NCBI GenBank assembly: GCA_963823215.1
Contig: CAWGKT010000012.1
Location: 434,001 to 498,000 of the forward strand
Reading direction: 5' to 3'
Length of the DNA: 64,000 nucleotides
DNA from: CAIWHR01 sp963823215
GTDB lineage: Bacteria > Pseudomonadota > Gammaproteobacteria > Burkholderiales > Casimicrobiaceae
This document shows, one piece after another, positions 19,240-28,469 of this stretch. The position numbers and the translations under genes are program-made. Position 1 is the first letter of the stretch. Each line of letters starts with the position of its first letter. A model generated the notes under the pieces. It searched no databases. It saw nothing but the letters and a program-made list of their open reading frames with translations, and was not told where the DNA came from.

Positions 19240-21750
19240 ATGAATGCACGCCACGTATTCAAGTTGTTGACCTCGGTGGTCGCGATCGCCTCGTGCCTGG
19301 GATCGGCCTCGGCGCAGCAGGTGACCGGGGTGCTGGGTTCGCCGAGCGCCACCACGACCCTCGACGGCAAGCAGCTGCCGCCGCCCGATCCGAAGTTCGG
19401 CGGGGTGATCAAGGAAAAGGCCTCGGAGTCGAAACAGTGGTGGGCGCCGCGCGTCGTGCCGCCGAAGGGCGCACCCAACGTGCTGCTGATCATGACCGAC
19501 GACAGCGGGTTCGGCGCGCCGGGCACCTTCGGCGGCGTCGTTCCGACCCCGGCGATGGATCGCATCGCGAAGGCCGGGCTGCGTTACACGAACTTCCACT
19601 CCACGTCGCTCTGCTCGCCGTCGCGCGCGGCGTTGATCACCGGGCGCAATCACCATGTCGCCGGCTTCGGCGTGGTGGGCGAGATCGCGACGGGATTCCC
19701 GGGCTACGACTCGGTCATCCGGAAGGAGAACGGCACCATCGGCGCCATCCTGAGGGACAACGGGTACGCGACCTCGTGGTTCGGCAAGAATCACAACACG
19801 CCCTTCTATCAGGCGACCTCGGCCGGACCCTTCGAGCAGTGGCCGAACGGCATGGGCTTCGAGTACTTCTACGGCTTCGTCGGCGGCGACACCAGCCAGT
19901 GGCAGCCGAACCTGTTCCGCAACACGACGGCCATCTTCCCGTTCCAGGGCAATCCGGGCTGGAACCTGACCACGGCCATGGCCGACGAGGCGATCCATTA
20001 CATGAAGGAGTTGAAGGAGGTCGCGCCCGACAAGCCGTTCCTCGTCTATTACGTGCCGGGCGGCACGCACTCCCCGCACCATCCGACGCCGGAGTGGATC
20101 AAGAAGATCAGCGACATGCATCTGTTCGACGCCGGCTGGAACAAGGTGCGCGAGACCATCTTCGCCAACCAGAAGCGGCTGGGCATCATGCCTGCCAACG
20201 CCCAACTGACCCCGTGGCCGAAGGATCTGCCGCGAGTGGGATTCGCTGGGCGTGGAAGAGAAGACGCTCTTCATCAAGCAGGCCGACGTGTTCGGCGCCT
20301 ACCTCGCCTACACCGACCACGAGATCGGCCGCGTGATCCAGGCGGTCGAGGACATGGGCCAGCTCGACAACACGCTGATCATCTACATTGCCGGCGACAA
20401 CGGCGCGAGCTCCGAAGGCATGCTCAACGGCACGCCGAACGAGTTCACCACCTTCAATGGCGTTCCGGTGCCGGTCAAGGACCAGTTCCTCTGGTACCCG
20501 TTCTGGGGCTCGGAGCGGACCTTCCCGCACTTCGCGGCGGCCTGGTCGTGGGCGATGGACACGCCGTTCAAGTGGACGAAGCAGGTGGCGTCGCACTACG
20601 GCGGGACGGCCCAGGGCGTGGCGGTGTCGTGGCCGGGCCACATCGACGAGCCGGGCGGCATCCGCCGCCAGTTCCATCACCTCATCGACATCGCCCCGAC
20701 CATCCTCGAAGCGACCGGCATCCCGCTGCCGGATACCGTCGACGGCATCAAGCAACGTCCGATGGACGGCGTGAGCATGGCCTACACGTGGAACAAGGCG
20801 AACGCCAACGCGCGCGACGCGGCACACGACGCAATACTTCGAGATGCTGGGCAACCGCGCCATCTACCACGACGGCTGGATCGCGGCGACGACCCCGGCG
20901 ACGATCCCGTGGGAACTGAGCACCAAGCCGGCACCCGACGTGATCACCGGGTACAACTGGGAACTCTACAACGTCGGTGATCTGCAGTCGGTGGATCCCA
21001 CCGAGAACAACGACCTGGCTGCAAAGATGCCGGAGAAGTTGAAGCAGATGCAGGACCTCTTCTACGCCGAGGCGAAGAAGTTCGACGTGCTGCCGCTCGA
21101 CAACACGTCACTCCTGCGCTGGAACTCGCCGCGCCCGAACCTCACCGGCGGACGCAAGGTCTTCACCTATTCGGGTGAACCGATCAGCACCCCCAACAGC
21201 GGCGCTCCGAGCATCCTGAACAAGTCGTACACGATTACCGCCGAGGTCACGATTCCCGAAGGCGGCGCGGAAGGCATGATCGTCACCGACGGCGGACGCT
21301 TCGGCGGCTACGGCCTGTTCCTGAGCAAGGGCGAGTTTGGAGTCGGCCGGGGCAAGCCGGTGTTCCTCTACAACCTGCTCGACCTCAAGCGCACGATGTG
21401 GGAAGGGCCCGAGCTTGAGCGCCGGCAAGCACACCATCGTCTTCGACTTCAAGTCCGATGGTCCGGGCCTGGGCAAGGGAGGGACGGGCGTGCTCTCCGT
21501 GGACGGCAAGGAAGTGGCAAGGAACTCCATCGAACACGGCACCCCGATCACGTTCCCGGAGGACGAGACCTTCGACATCGGCCAGGACACCCGCACGCCA
21601 CTCGCGCTCATCGAGTATCGCTACGACGTTCCGTTCAAGTTCACCGGGAAGATCAACAAGGTGACCTTCAACCTCGGCGACGAAAAGTTGACGGCAGAGG
21701 AGCAGGAGGTGGTGCACAAGGCCCTCGCTCGGGCGCGCGATGAGTTGTAA
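19240..21750 (+). CDS. secreted arylsulfatase (three +1 frame breaks)
   Basis: About 835 residues after correction. A signal peptide (MNARHVFKLLTSVVAIASCLGSASAQ) precedes a sulfatase domain with NVLLIMTDDSGFGAPGTFGG (metal ligands) and the formylglycine motif CSPSRAALITGRNHH near residue 127. The motif's Cys must be oxidised by a formylglycine-generating enzyme, which is not encoded here. FVYYVPGGTHSPHHP-like LVYYVPGGTHSPHHP, IYIAGDNGASSEG and TQYFEMLGNRAIYHDGW also belong to the family. The C-terminal 250 residues form the beta-rich extension of large AtsA-like enzymes. Breaks lie at about 20233, 20828 and 21414. The natural sulfate ester is unknown. GGGAGAG precedes the ATG. Confidence 0.88.
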
Positions 21751-21870
21751 GCACAGGATTTGCGCGATCACCGTGTCGGGGACCGAGTGCTTCAACGACA
21801 CGGACCTCCATTGAGTGGAGTCTGCAGCCGGCATCTATCTCTTGACGTTAACCACATCATCGCGCGACGC

Positions 21871-22695
21871 ATGAACCCTCAGGTCAGACCAAAATGGCTC
21901 GCTGCCACCCTCTGCGCGGCGATGCTGGTCGCCGCTGCGCCGGCGCGGGCGGAGATGAGCGCCGAAGAATTGGCGAAACTCGCGCAGAATCCGATCGGCA
22001 ACCTGATCAGCGTGCCGTTCCAGAACAACACGAACCTCAACTTCGGGCCGGAGAAAGGGACGCAGAACATACTCAACATCCAGCCGGTGATCCCGATCTC
22101 GGTCGACAAGGACTGGAACATCATCACCCGCACGATCATGCCGGTGATCTGGAACCCGTCGCTCGGTCCGGACACGCCTGCCAAGAGCGGCTTCGGCGAC
22201 ATCCAGCTCTCCGCGTTTCTTTCTCCGGCGAATCCGGGGCACTGGATCTGGGGCGTCGGGCCGATCTTGCAGATTCCAACCAACAGCAACGCCGAGCTAG
22301 GCAACAAGAACTGGGGGCTCGGGCCGACCTTCGTCGTGCTGCACATCGAGCACGGCGACCCCTGGGTCTACGGCGTGCTGATCAACAACGTCTGGTCGCT
22401 GACCAGCGACAAGCAGGGCGGCTCGTACAACAACGGTCTGATCCAGCCGTTCGTCAACTACAACTTTCCCGAGGGACTTGTACCTGACCTCGGCGCCGGT
22501 TCTGACAGTCGAACTGGAAGGCGAACAGCGGCCAGCAGTGGACGGTGCCGCTGGGCGGCGGCGTTGGCAAGATCTTCCACTTCGGCAAGCTGCCGGTGAA
22601 TACGCAAGTTTCGGCGTACTACAACGTGGTGAAGCCGGACTTCGGGCGCGAACTGGCAGATCCGCGCGCAGGTGCAGTTGATGTTTCCCAAATGA
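21871..22695 (+). CDS. outer-membrane beta-barrel / transporter-like protein (three +1 frame breaks)
   Basis: About 273 residues after correction. The signal peptide is MNPQVRPKWLAATLCAAMLVAAAPARA. The mature protein has alternating beta-rich segments (NLISVPFQNNTNLNFGP, NILNIQPVIPISVDKDWNII, FGDIQLSAFLSPA, WIWGVGPILQIPT, NNGLIQPFVNYNFPEGL) and ends LMFPK-stop, with a terminal hydrophobic strand WQIRAQVQLMF typical of barrels. It resembles the 'neuromedin U / transporter' group often found beside sulfatases. Breaks lie at about 22477, 22511 and 22650. It may let the sulfatase substrate or product through the outer membrane. That role is inferred from position only. Confidence 0.7.
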
Positions 22696-22739
22696 CGGCA
22701 GGAGCTCATGACGATTAGCTGCAGCTCCGGATCCGCGCG

Positions 22740-23093
22740 ATGAGATGGGCGCTCGTAATTGCCGCGGTGGGTGAAGCCGTGACCGGCCTCGCGTTGCTGG
22801 TCGTTCCGTCGCTTGTTGGGCAGTTGTTGTTAGGCGAGGAACTCTCCGGCGTCGCCGTGCCGGTCGCGCGCGTGGCCGGCATCGCGCTGATCGCATTGGC
22901 GGTCGCCTGCTGGCCGGGCAAGGCGCTGATTGGCATGTTGACCTACAGCGCGGCCGTCACGCTGTATCTCGCGTACGTCGGACTCGTGGGCGTTTTCACC
23001 GGCATTCTGCTGTGGCCGGCGGTCGTCCTGCACGCGATCCTGACGGCACTTCTGATTCGGGCTGCAACCAGCGATCAGGTGACGAAAACATAG
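22740..23093 (+). CDS. small four-helix membrane protein, function unknown
   Basis: 117 residues, almost entirely hydrophobic with four predicted membrane helices (ALVIAAVGEAVTGLALLVV; VARVAGIALIALAVACW; LTYSAAVTLYLAYVGLVGV; GILLWPAVVLHAILTALLI) and a short hydrophilic tail ATSDQVTKT. No catalytic motif is visible. It lies 44 nt after the barrel protein on the same strand and may be co-transcribed. Confidence 0.6.
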   Translation: MRWALVIAAVGEAVTGLALLVVPSLVGQLLLGEELSGVAVPVARVAGIALIALAVACWPGKALIGMLTYSAAVTLYLAYVGLVGVFTGILLWPAVVLHAILTALLIRAATSDQVTKT

Positions 23094-23190
23094 ACGAATA
23101 GTAGATGCCGTCGCCTGCTTCCTCTCCGCGCGACGGTCGCGGTTTTGTGTGCGTGACTGAGATGCCAACTGATCATCAAAGGAATTCACC

Positions 23191-23472
23191 ATGAGCAAGC
23201 GACTCACTCTGATTGCTGTCGCCTTATGTGTCACCGCAGGTATCACGTATGCGCAGTATCCGATCCTGGACATGGTGGCCGACAGGGTCGTCCAGAAGTA
23301 CCAAAGCTCGTCCTGCGAGCAACTGTGGCAAAAGAAAGGTGAGCCAAAGTCGATGGAAGAGCAGCGCGTCATCGGCCTCCTGCAAAGTGACCCGCAGATG
23401 CGCACCGCGTTCATCAACAAGGTCGCCGCTCCGATCGCGAACAAGATGTTCGAATGCGGGATGATCCCCTGA
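23191..23472 (+). CDS. small exported protein, function unknown
   Basis: 93 residues with a signal peptide (MSKRLTLIAVALCVTAGITYA) and a mature domain of about 70 residues containing two cysteines (SSSCEQLWQKKG, MFECGMIP) that could form a disulphide. CTGATCATCAAAGGAATTCACC precedes the ATG with a usable AAAGGA. It is recognisable only as a periplasmic orphan of the sulfatase block. The frame is intact. Confidence 0.62.
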   Translation: MSKRLTLIAVALCVTAGITYAQYPILDMVADRVVQKYQSSSCEQLWQKKGEPKSMEEQRVIGLLQSDPQMRTAFINKVAAPIANKMFECGMIP

Positions 23473-23497
23473 CGGATTCGACACGGCGAGGACGATC

Positions 23498-24407
23498 ATG
23501 AAGATTGCAGATTGTTGGTGCCGCTGGACGGCGGTGGTGGTCGTCGGTTTCCTCGTCTCCGGCGGCGTCGCGGCGCAGTCGGGGTCGGCTGCGAAGGCGG
23601 CGGCGCCCGCCCAGGCCGCGAAGCCTGCGAAGAAATCGGTCGAGACCGCGTTCAAGATGGTGCTGGAGCCACGGGCGATGGAGCTGCTCAAGGCCACGAG
23701 CGCGCGACTCGCGGCGGCGAAGTCGATGTCGTTTACTGCTACCGTCAACTATGAGTATCCGAGCCAGCTCGGACCGCCGATCGCCTACACGATGCGTTAC
23801 GACGTGACCATGCAGCGGCCGGACAAGCTCAAGGTGGTCATGCCCGGTGACGGCCCTGCGTCCGAGTTTTACTACGACGGCAAGGCAGATGATGGCGTAC
23901 GCCCCGGCGGAGAACCTGGTCGCGGTTGCCGATGCACCCGCGACGATCGATGCGGCGCTGAAGACGGCCTACGACACGGCGGCAATCTACTATCCGTTCG
24001 CCGATCTTCTAGCGACCGATCCATACGCCGCGCTGACCGACGGGGCGATTCTCGCCTTCTACATCGGGCCGTCGGGCGTGGTCGGAGGCACGAAGACCGA
24101 CATGGTGGCGTGGGCCAACGACGACGTGTTCCTGCAGATCTGGATCGGCGTCGACGACAAGCTGCCGCGCCGGATCCGCGCGATCTTTCGGACGGATCCG
24201 TTGGAGCTGCGCCACGAGATGGAGCTATCGAACTGGCAGCTCGACGGGCCGTTCGCGCAGGAAACATTCGCCTCGCAAAAGGCGCAAGCGGCCAAGCGCA
24301 TCGCGTTCGCGAGCCCCGTCACCGGGCTGCCGCCGGGTGTCAAGCCAATGGCCAAGGCGAAGCCGGTCAAGGCTGCGCCTCCCGGCAATCAACCGAAGTC
24401 GCAATGA
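23498..24407 (+). CDS. exported DUF2092-family protein (one +1 frame break)
   Basis: About 302 residues after correction. The signal sequence ends near SGGVAAQ and an Ala/Lys-rich linker follows. The DUF2092 core has SMSFTATVNYEYPSQLGPPIAY, QRPDKLKVVMPGDGPASEFYYDGK and, after the break, QMMAYAPAENLVAVADAP, YYPFADLLATDPY and VFLQIWIGVDDKLPRRIRA. The C-terminus is Lys/Ala-rich. The break is at about 23885 (AAG[G]CAG). The fold resembles LolA/LolB-type lipoprotein carriers, but no activity is established. It lies 25 nt after the small exported protein and 14 nt before the next gene, so it is probably in one transcript with the sulfatase group. Confidence 0.76.
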
Positions 24408-24421
24408 CGAGGTGACGCCTC

Positions 24422-25204
24422 ATGAAGACGATCGTTTCGATAGTCACTGCGGCACTGACCGCGACATTGTGGACAGGCCAGGCGCAGGGCTGGGCGAGCG
24501 CCAACCGCTACGGTGGCAGCACCAGCCACAGCTGGGGATCCACCAGCCATTCCAATGCCTGGGGCGGCAGTTCGACCCATACCTGGGGCGAAGGCACGTC
24601 GCACACTAATGCGTACGGTGGCAGTACGTCGCACTCGTACTACGGCGGGACCTCGCACACCAACGTCTACGGCGGCTCGACGTACGGTGCGTACGGTTCG
24701 GGCTGGGCGCACACGTATCCTTCGGGTGCGACTGCCTATCATCCTCCCGGGTACTATCCCTACCCGACGCATCCCGCCTACCCGGTGTATCCGACCTATC
24801 CGGTCTATCACCCGCCGGTCGCGGTGCCGTACTACTCGTCGGGCTGCTACGGTTGCGCAGCAGCCGTCGGCGCAATCGCGGGAGTTGCCGTCGGAGCGGC
24901 AGCAGCCTCGGCTAACACGGCGGCCGCGACTTCGAGCGCGTACTCGGCAGGTGTTGCCGCCGGCAGCGCCAGCACGGCTGCGGCGACCAGCGCGGCCTAC
25001 AACGCTGGCGTTGCCACCGGGGCCACCATGGCGGGCGCACCGGCGCCGGGCACCTACGTGACGGGCGTCAACTATGCGAGTCTGCCCGCGGGCTCAATGA
25101 CCATCGACAAGAACGGCGGGACCTACTATCTGAACGGCAATACGTGGTTCCAGCCGTCGTATGGTGCGAACGGCGTCTTCTACAAGGTCGTGCCAGCGCC
25201 TTGA
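24422..25204 (+). CDS. exported Gly/Ser/Thr/His-rich low-complexity protein
   Basis: 260 residues. The signal peptide is MKTIVSIVTAALTATLWTGQAQG. Residues 30-95 are degenerate tandem units of the type GGSTSHSxxx (GGSTSHSWGSTSHSNAWGG, GGSTSHSYYGGTSHTNVYGG). A Tyr/Pro-rich stretch follows (GYYPYPTHPAYPVYPTYPVYHPP), then a hydrophobic Ala/Gly segment and a conserved-looking end (SMTIDKNGGTYYLNGNTWFQPSYGANGVFYKVVPAP). The His/Tyr content could bind metals or surfaces. The frame is intact, unlike its neighbours upstream. It is the last gene of the exported-protein run. Confidence 0.72.
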   Translation: MKTIVSIVTAALTATLWTGQAQGWASANRYGGSTSHSWGSTSHSNAWGGSSTHTWGEGTSHTNAYGGSTSHSYYGGTSHTNVYGGSTYGAYGSGWAHTYPSGATAYHPPGYYPYPTHPAYPVYPTYPVYHPPVAVPYYSSGCYGCAAAVGAIAGVAVGAAAASANTAAATSSAYSAGVAAGSASTAAATSAAYNAGVATGATMAGAPAPGTYVTGVNYASLPAGSMTIDKNGGTYYLNGNTWFQPSYGANGVFYKVVPAP

Positions 25205-25649
25205 GGGAAGAAGAACGGCACGTTCATCGAAGGGCTGTTCGGATCTGAGCGCCGTCCGGCTATCGCGCGTTTCAACGACCGCTTGTGAGCGCGGTGAGAG
25301 AGTGGGAGCGCAGGCTCCAGCTGTGCCCCTTCCGGCGCTTGCATCCCTGCCTACGCTCAGTTGAGGCACAAAGCGGTCGAGATAGCCCCAAATGCGCGGC
25401 AACGCAAAAATCCGGGCTGCGCCCCAACGCACATCACTCTGTCGATTGCAACGGAGATGTTTCCACGCGGCTTCGGTCGTAAGCAGCCGGTTGCCAGCGC
25501 CTGCGCGCACCACCGGGCTCCGGGACCGCATTGCCGTGCGTTCGGGCCCGAACGTTCCGAACGGATCGCGCGTGTGGAACAGTGGAGCGGCGCTCTTCCT
25601 GGATGAGCGCTGCCGCTGCTAGAATCGGCAACGCGTTCGGAGACAGACG
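25205..25649. other. 445-nt gap between the exported-protein block and rpiA
   Basis: No convincing gene, RNA or repeat was recognised here. Short open frames are present on both strands but lack family motifs or ribosome-binding sites. The only supported element is the rpiA promoter at its right end. The gap separates an accessory block with frame breaks from a core region without any. Confidence 0.5.
25620..25625 (+). promoter_or_regulatory. -10 element (TAGAAT) for rpiA
   Basis: GCTGCTAGAATCGG places TAGAAT 24 nt before the rpiA ATG. A weak TTCCTG lies 17 nt upstream at 25597-25602. The implied short leader contains TTCGGAGAC as ribosome-binding site. Confidence 0.5.
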
Positions 25650-26315
25650 ATGACGCAGGACGAGCAGAAGCAGGCGGTCGCCCGCGAGGCGATGAAGTAC
25701 GTCGAGGACGACGCGATCATAGGCGTGGGCACCGGCTCGACGGCAAACTTCTTCATCGACGAACTGGCGAAGATCAGGCACCGGATCAAGGGTGCGGTGG
25801 CGAGTTCGGTCAAGACCGCCGAACGCCTGAAGGGCCACGGCATCTTCGTCGAGGAACTGAACAACGTCGCGGACCTGCCGGTGTACGTCGACGGCGCCGA
25901 CGAGGTTACCGAGCACGGGGCGATGATCAAGGGCGGCGGCGGCGCGCTGACGCGCGAGAAGGTCGTCGCCGCCGTTGCGCGCAGGTTCGTGTGCATCGCC
26001 GACGCGTCCAAGCTCGTCGGCGTGCTGGGCAGGTTCCCGCTGCCGGTCGAGGTCATCCCGATGGCGCGAAGCTACGTCGCGCGGCAGCTGGTGCTGCTGG
26101 GCGGTCAGCCGGCCTGGCGGATGGGATTCACCACCGACAACGGCAACGTCATTCTCGACGTGCACGGGCTCAAGCTCACCAACCCGGTCGAGATGGAAGC
26201 GCGAATCCGCGCGATCGTCGGCGTGGTCACTGTCGGGCTCTTCGCCGCTCGGGGCGCCGACGTGATCCTGCTCGGCGGGGACGCCGGCGTGCGCACCATC
26301 AAGCCAGGGCGATAG
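25650..26315 (+). CDS. rpiA: ribose-5-phosphate isomerase A
   Basis: A 221-residue enzyme of the non-oxidative pentose phosphate pathway, interconverting ribose-5-P and ribulose-5-P. Family motifs are present in order: IIGVGTGSTANFFIDEL, VASSVKTAERLKGHGI, VYVDGADEVTEHGAMIKGGGGALTREKVVAAVA (active-site DGADE and KGGGG), IADASKLVGVLGRFPLPVEVIP, NVILDVHG and the C-terminal GLFAARGADVILLGG. The length is typical. A single-gene transcript is likely: its own promoter lies upstream, and a convergent gene with an intervening hairpin lies downstream. Confidence 0.97.
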   Translation: MTQDEQKQAVAREAMKYVEDDAIIGVGTGSTANFFIDELAKIRHRIKGAVASSVKTAERLKGHGIFVEELNNVADLPVYVDGADEVTEHGAMIKGGGGALTREKVVAAVARRFVCIADASKLVGVLGRFPLPVEVIPMARSYVARQLVLLGGQPAWRMGFTTDNGNVILDVHGLKLTNPVEMEARIRAIVGVVTVGLFAARGADVILLGGDAGVRTIKPGR

Positions 26316-26382
26316 CGCCATGGGATGCGGCGGGGCCGCGGACGCGCGGCGCATCCGCGTTGCTCGACGGGCGCGCAGCGCC

Positions 26383-26416
26383 CGCGGGGCGCGATGATGT
26401 CCCGGCGCGCCCCGCG
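26383..26416. terminator. GC-rich hairpin between convergent genes
   Basis: CGCGGGGCGCG (26383-26393) pairs perfectly with CGCGCCCCGCG (26406-26416) around a 12-nt loop. It lies in the 109-nt space between the convergent rpiA and the exported-protein gene, and could stop transcripts from both sides. A U-run is absent. Confidence 0.5.
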
Positions 26417-26424
26417 ACCGAAGC

Positions 26425-27009
26425 CTACTTCTTCGCCGGCGCGACGGCGATCGCCATCGCCTCGGTGTACGTCGCCTCGATGCGGTCGCCCTTCGCGATG
26501 AGCTTGAACTGCGCCGGATCCTTGACCTTGACCTCGACGGTGCGTTGCGGGCCCTTCAGCGTCATGACCTGCGTCTGCGCATTGAGGTCGACGACCTCGG
26601 CGACGATCGTCACCTGACGCCCGCCCATCCCGGCCGGACGCTCGCCGGGCTTCGCGCCGGCCGCGCCGGCCTTCGCGGTCATCGCAATCGGCGCCGTGCT
26701 GCCCTTCTTGAGCTCGATGGTCAGCGCCTCGACATACTCGATGTTCACCAGGTCGCCGACCTTGAGCTGCGCGAAGTTCTTCACCTGCTCGCCCGCCGTC
26801 AGCGTGACTTCGCGGCCCTGCGGCCCCTTCAACGTCACCGCGCGCGTGGCGGCGTCGATTGCGGTAATCGTCGCGGCGATCTTGACGGTCTCCGCGACGC
26901 CCACCTTCCCGGGCTCCTTCGCGACGACGGCGGCGCCGGTCTGGGCACCCACCGGCGCGGCCAGCGCGGCGATGACGGCAAAACCGATGGTTCCAATCAA
27001 TTTGCGCAT
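26425..27009 (-). CDS. exported protein of unknown function
   Basis: 194 residues. A signal peptide (MRKLIGTIGFAVIAALAAPVGAQ) is followed by two similar beta-rich halves: ITAIDAATRAVTLKGPQGREVTL with VKNFAQLKVGDLVNIEY, and EVVDLNAQTQVMTLKGPQRTVEVKV with FKLIAKGDRIEATY. The internal duplication suggests two copies of a small OB- or barrel-like fold exposed in the periplasm. The ATG at 27009 is chosen because it begins the signal peptide; the frame is open further upstream. Nothing links it to the convergent rpiA or the divergent proA. Confidence 0.75.
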   Translation of the reverse strand: MRKLIGTIGFAVIAALAAPVGAQTGAAVVAKEPGKVGVAETVKIAATITAIDAATRAVTLKGPQGREVTLTAGEQVKNFAQLKVGDLVNIEYVEALTIELKKGSTAPIAMTAKAGAAGAKPGERPAGMGGRQVTIVAEVVDLNAQTQVMTLKGPQRTVEVKVKDPAQFKLIAKGDRIEATYTEAMAIAVAPAKK

Positions 27010-27160
27010 TGCTGTGACTCCTGACAGTGGTTGGGACGAAAAAGCGGATTCCTGCGATGATGGGCGCCCGGCACGACGCCCCGTCGGCGCCAAAACCAGT
27101 AATTTTAACCCGGATTGACGCTCGAAGTCAGTGGCCAGGCTGGCCGCGCCGGGATCGCGC

Positions 27161-27166
27161 TACAAT
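27161..27166 (+). promoter_or_regulatory. -10-like TACAAT directly before proA
   Basis: CGCTACAATCACCGG ends six bases before the proA GTG at 27173. If it is a real -10, transcription would begin at or next to the start codon. No clear -35 is visible. Confidence 0.4.
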
Positions 27167-27172
27167 CACCGG

Positions 27173-28465
27173 GTGACCAACCTCGCCGTTCCCGGCTTGG
27201 GAACCTTCGCCGACGTCGCCGCGTACATGCACGGCGTGGGTGTGGCCGCGCGCGCCGCCGCGCGCGAAACCGCCCGGGCCGACACGAAGGCGAAGAACGC
27301 CGCGCTGCGCGCGACGGCGGGGGCGATCCGTGGTGGCGCGGCGGCACTGCTCGAAGCCAACGCGACCGATGTCGCGGCCGCGCGGGCGGCGGGACAGGAT
27401 GCCGCTTTCGTCGACCGGCTGACGCTGACCGCGGCGAGCGTGGTGGCGATGGCCGACGGCCTCGACCAGATCGCCGCGCTTCCGGACCCGGTCGGCGAGA
27501 TCAGCGATCTGCGCTACCGCCCTTCCGGAATCCAGGTCGGCCTGATGCGCGTGCCGCTGGGCGTGATCGGCATCGTCTACGAATCGCGGCCGAACGTCAC
27601 CGCGGACGCCGCGGGGCTTTGCCTCAAGGCAGGCAACGCGACGATCCTGCGCGGCGGCTCGGAAGCTCTCTCCAGCAACCAGGCGATCGCGGCCTGCGTC
27701 CACGCGGGCCTCGCCGCCGCGGGTCTGCCGAAGACCGCGGTGCAGGTGATCGCGACCACCGACCGCGCGGCGGTCGGGTGCCTGATCGCCGACGAGAAGC
27801 ACGTCGACGTCATCGTCCCGCGCGGTGGCAAGGGACTCATCGAGCGCATCTCGCGCGAGGCGAAGGTGCCGGTGATCAAGCACCTCGACGGCGTCTGCCA
27901 CGTGTTCATCGACGCATCAGCCGACCTCGCGATGGCGATTCGCATCGCCGACAACGCGAAGACGCAACGCTATTCGCCATGCAACACGATGGAGACGCTG
28001 CTGGTGCACGCGGGAATCGCCGTGCGCGTGCTGCCGCCGCTATGCGAGATTTATGCGACGAAGGGGGTCGAGCTGCGCGGCTGCGACCGCTCGCGCGCGC
28101 TCGTGCCGACGATGAAGGCGGCGGTCGAGGATGACTGGTTTGCCGAGTATCTGGCGCCGATCCTGGCGGTACGCGTGGTCGATTCCCTGGACGAGGCGAT
28201 CGCCCACATCGCGCAGTACGGCTCGCAGCACACCGATGCGATCGTGACACAGGATCATGCCAACGCGATGCGCTTCCTGCGCGAGGTCGATTCGAGCTCG
28301 GTGCTGGTCAATGCGTCGACGCGCTTCGCCGACGGCTTCGAATTCGGGCTCGGCGCCGAAATCGGCATTTCGACCAACAAGCTGCACGCGCGCGGGCCGG
28401 TGGGGCTCGAAGGACTCACCAGCCGGAAGTGGATCGTGCTGGGCTCGGGTCAGATCCGCGAGTAG
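27173..28465 (+). CDS. proA: gamma-glutamyl phosphate reductase
   Basis: A 430-residue NADPH-dependent reductase making glutamate-5-semialdehyde, the second step of proline synthesis. It is an aldehyde-dehydrogenase-superfamily protein. Visible motifs are VPLGVIGIVYESRPNVTADAAGLCLKAGNATILRGG, VDVIVPRGGKGLIERI, IKHLDGVCHVFID, YSPCNTMETLLVH with the catalytic Cys, and the C-terminal VLVNASTRFADGFEFGLGAEIGISTNKLHARGPVGLEGLT. GTG at 27173 (VTNLAVPGLGTFADVAAYM) is the best start; the frame is open 14 codons upstream without a better one. It is followed by a convergent MFS gene. Confidence 0.96.
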   Translation: MTNLAVPGLGTFADVAAYMHGVGVAARAAARETARADTKAKNAALRATAGAIRGGAAALLEANATDVAAARAAGQDAAFVDRLTLTAASVVAMADGLDQIAALPDPVGEISDLRYRPSGIQVGLMRVPLGVIGIVYESRPNVTADAAGLCLKAGNATILRGGSEALSSNQAIAACVHAGLAAAGLPKTAVQVIATTDRAAVGCLIADEKHVDVIVPRGGKGLIERISREAKVPVIKHLDGVCHVFIDASADLAMAIRIADNAKTQRYSPCNTMETLLVHAGIAVRVLPPLCEIYATKGVELRGCDRSRALVPTMKAAVEDDWFAEYLAPILAVRVVDSLDEAIAHIAQYGSQHTDAIVTQDHANAMRFLREVDSSSVLVNASTRFADGFEFGLGAEIGISTNKLHARGPVGLEGLTSRKWIVLGSGQIRE

Positions 28466-28469
28466 CGCG

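Noticed and set aside
24500..24720. CRISPR-like repeat array
   Set aside because: The repetition is in-frame, degenerate and encodes GGSTSHS-type peptide units of a signal-peptide-bearing protein. There are no uniform repeats or unique spacers, and no cas genes.
25205..25649. Short open frames in the gap before rpiA (for example 25285-25482 and 25361-25606)
   Set aside because: They overlap one another in different frames, lack ribosome-binding sites and show no recognisable motifs.
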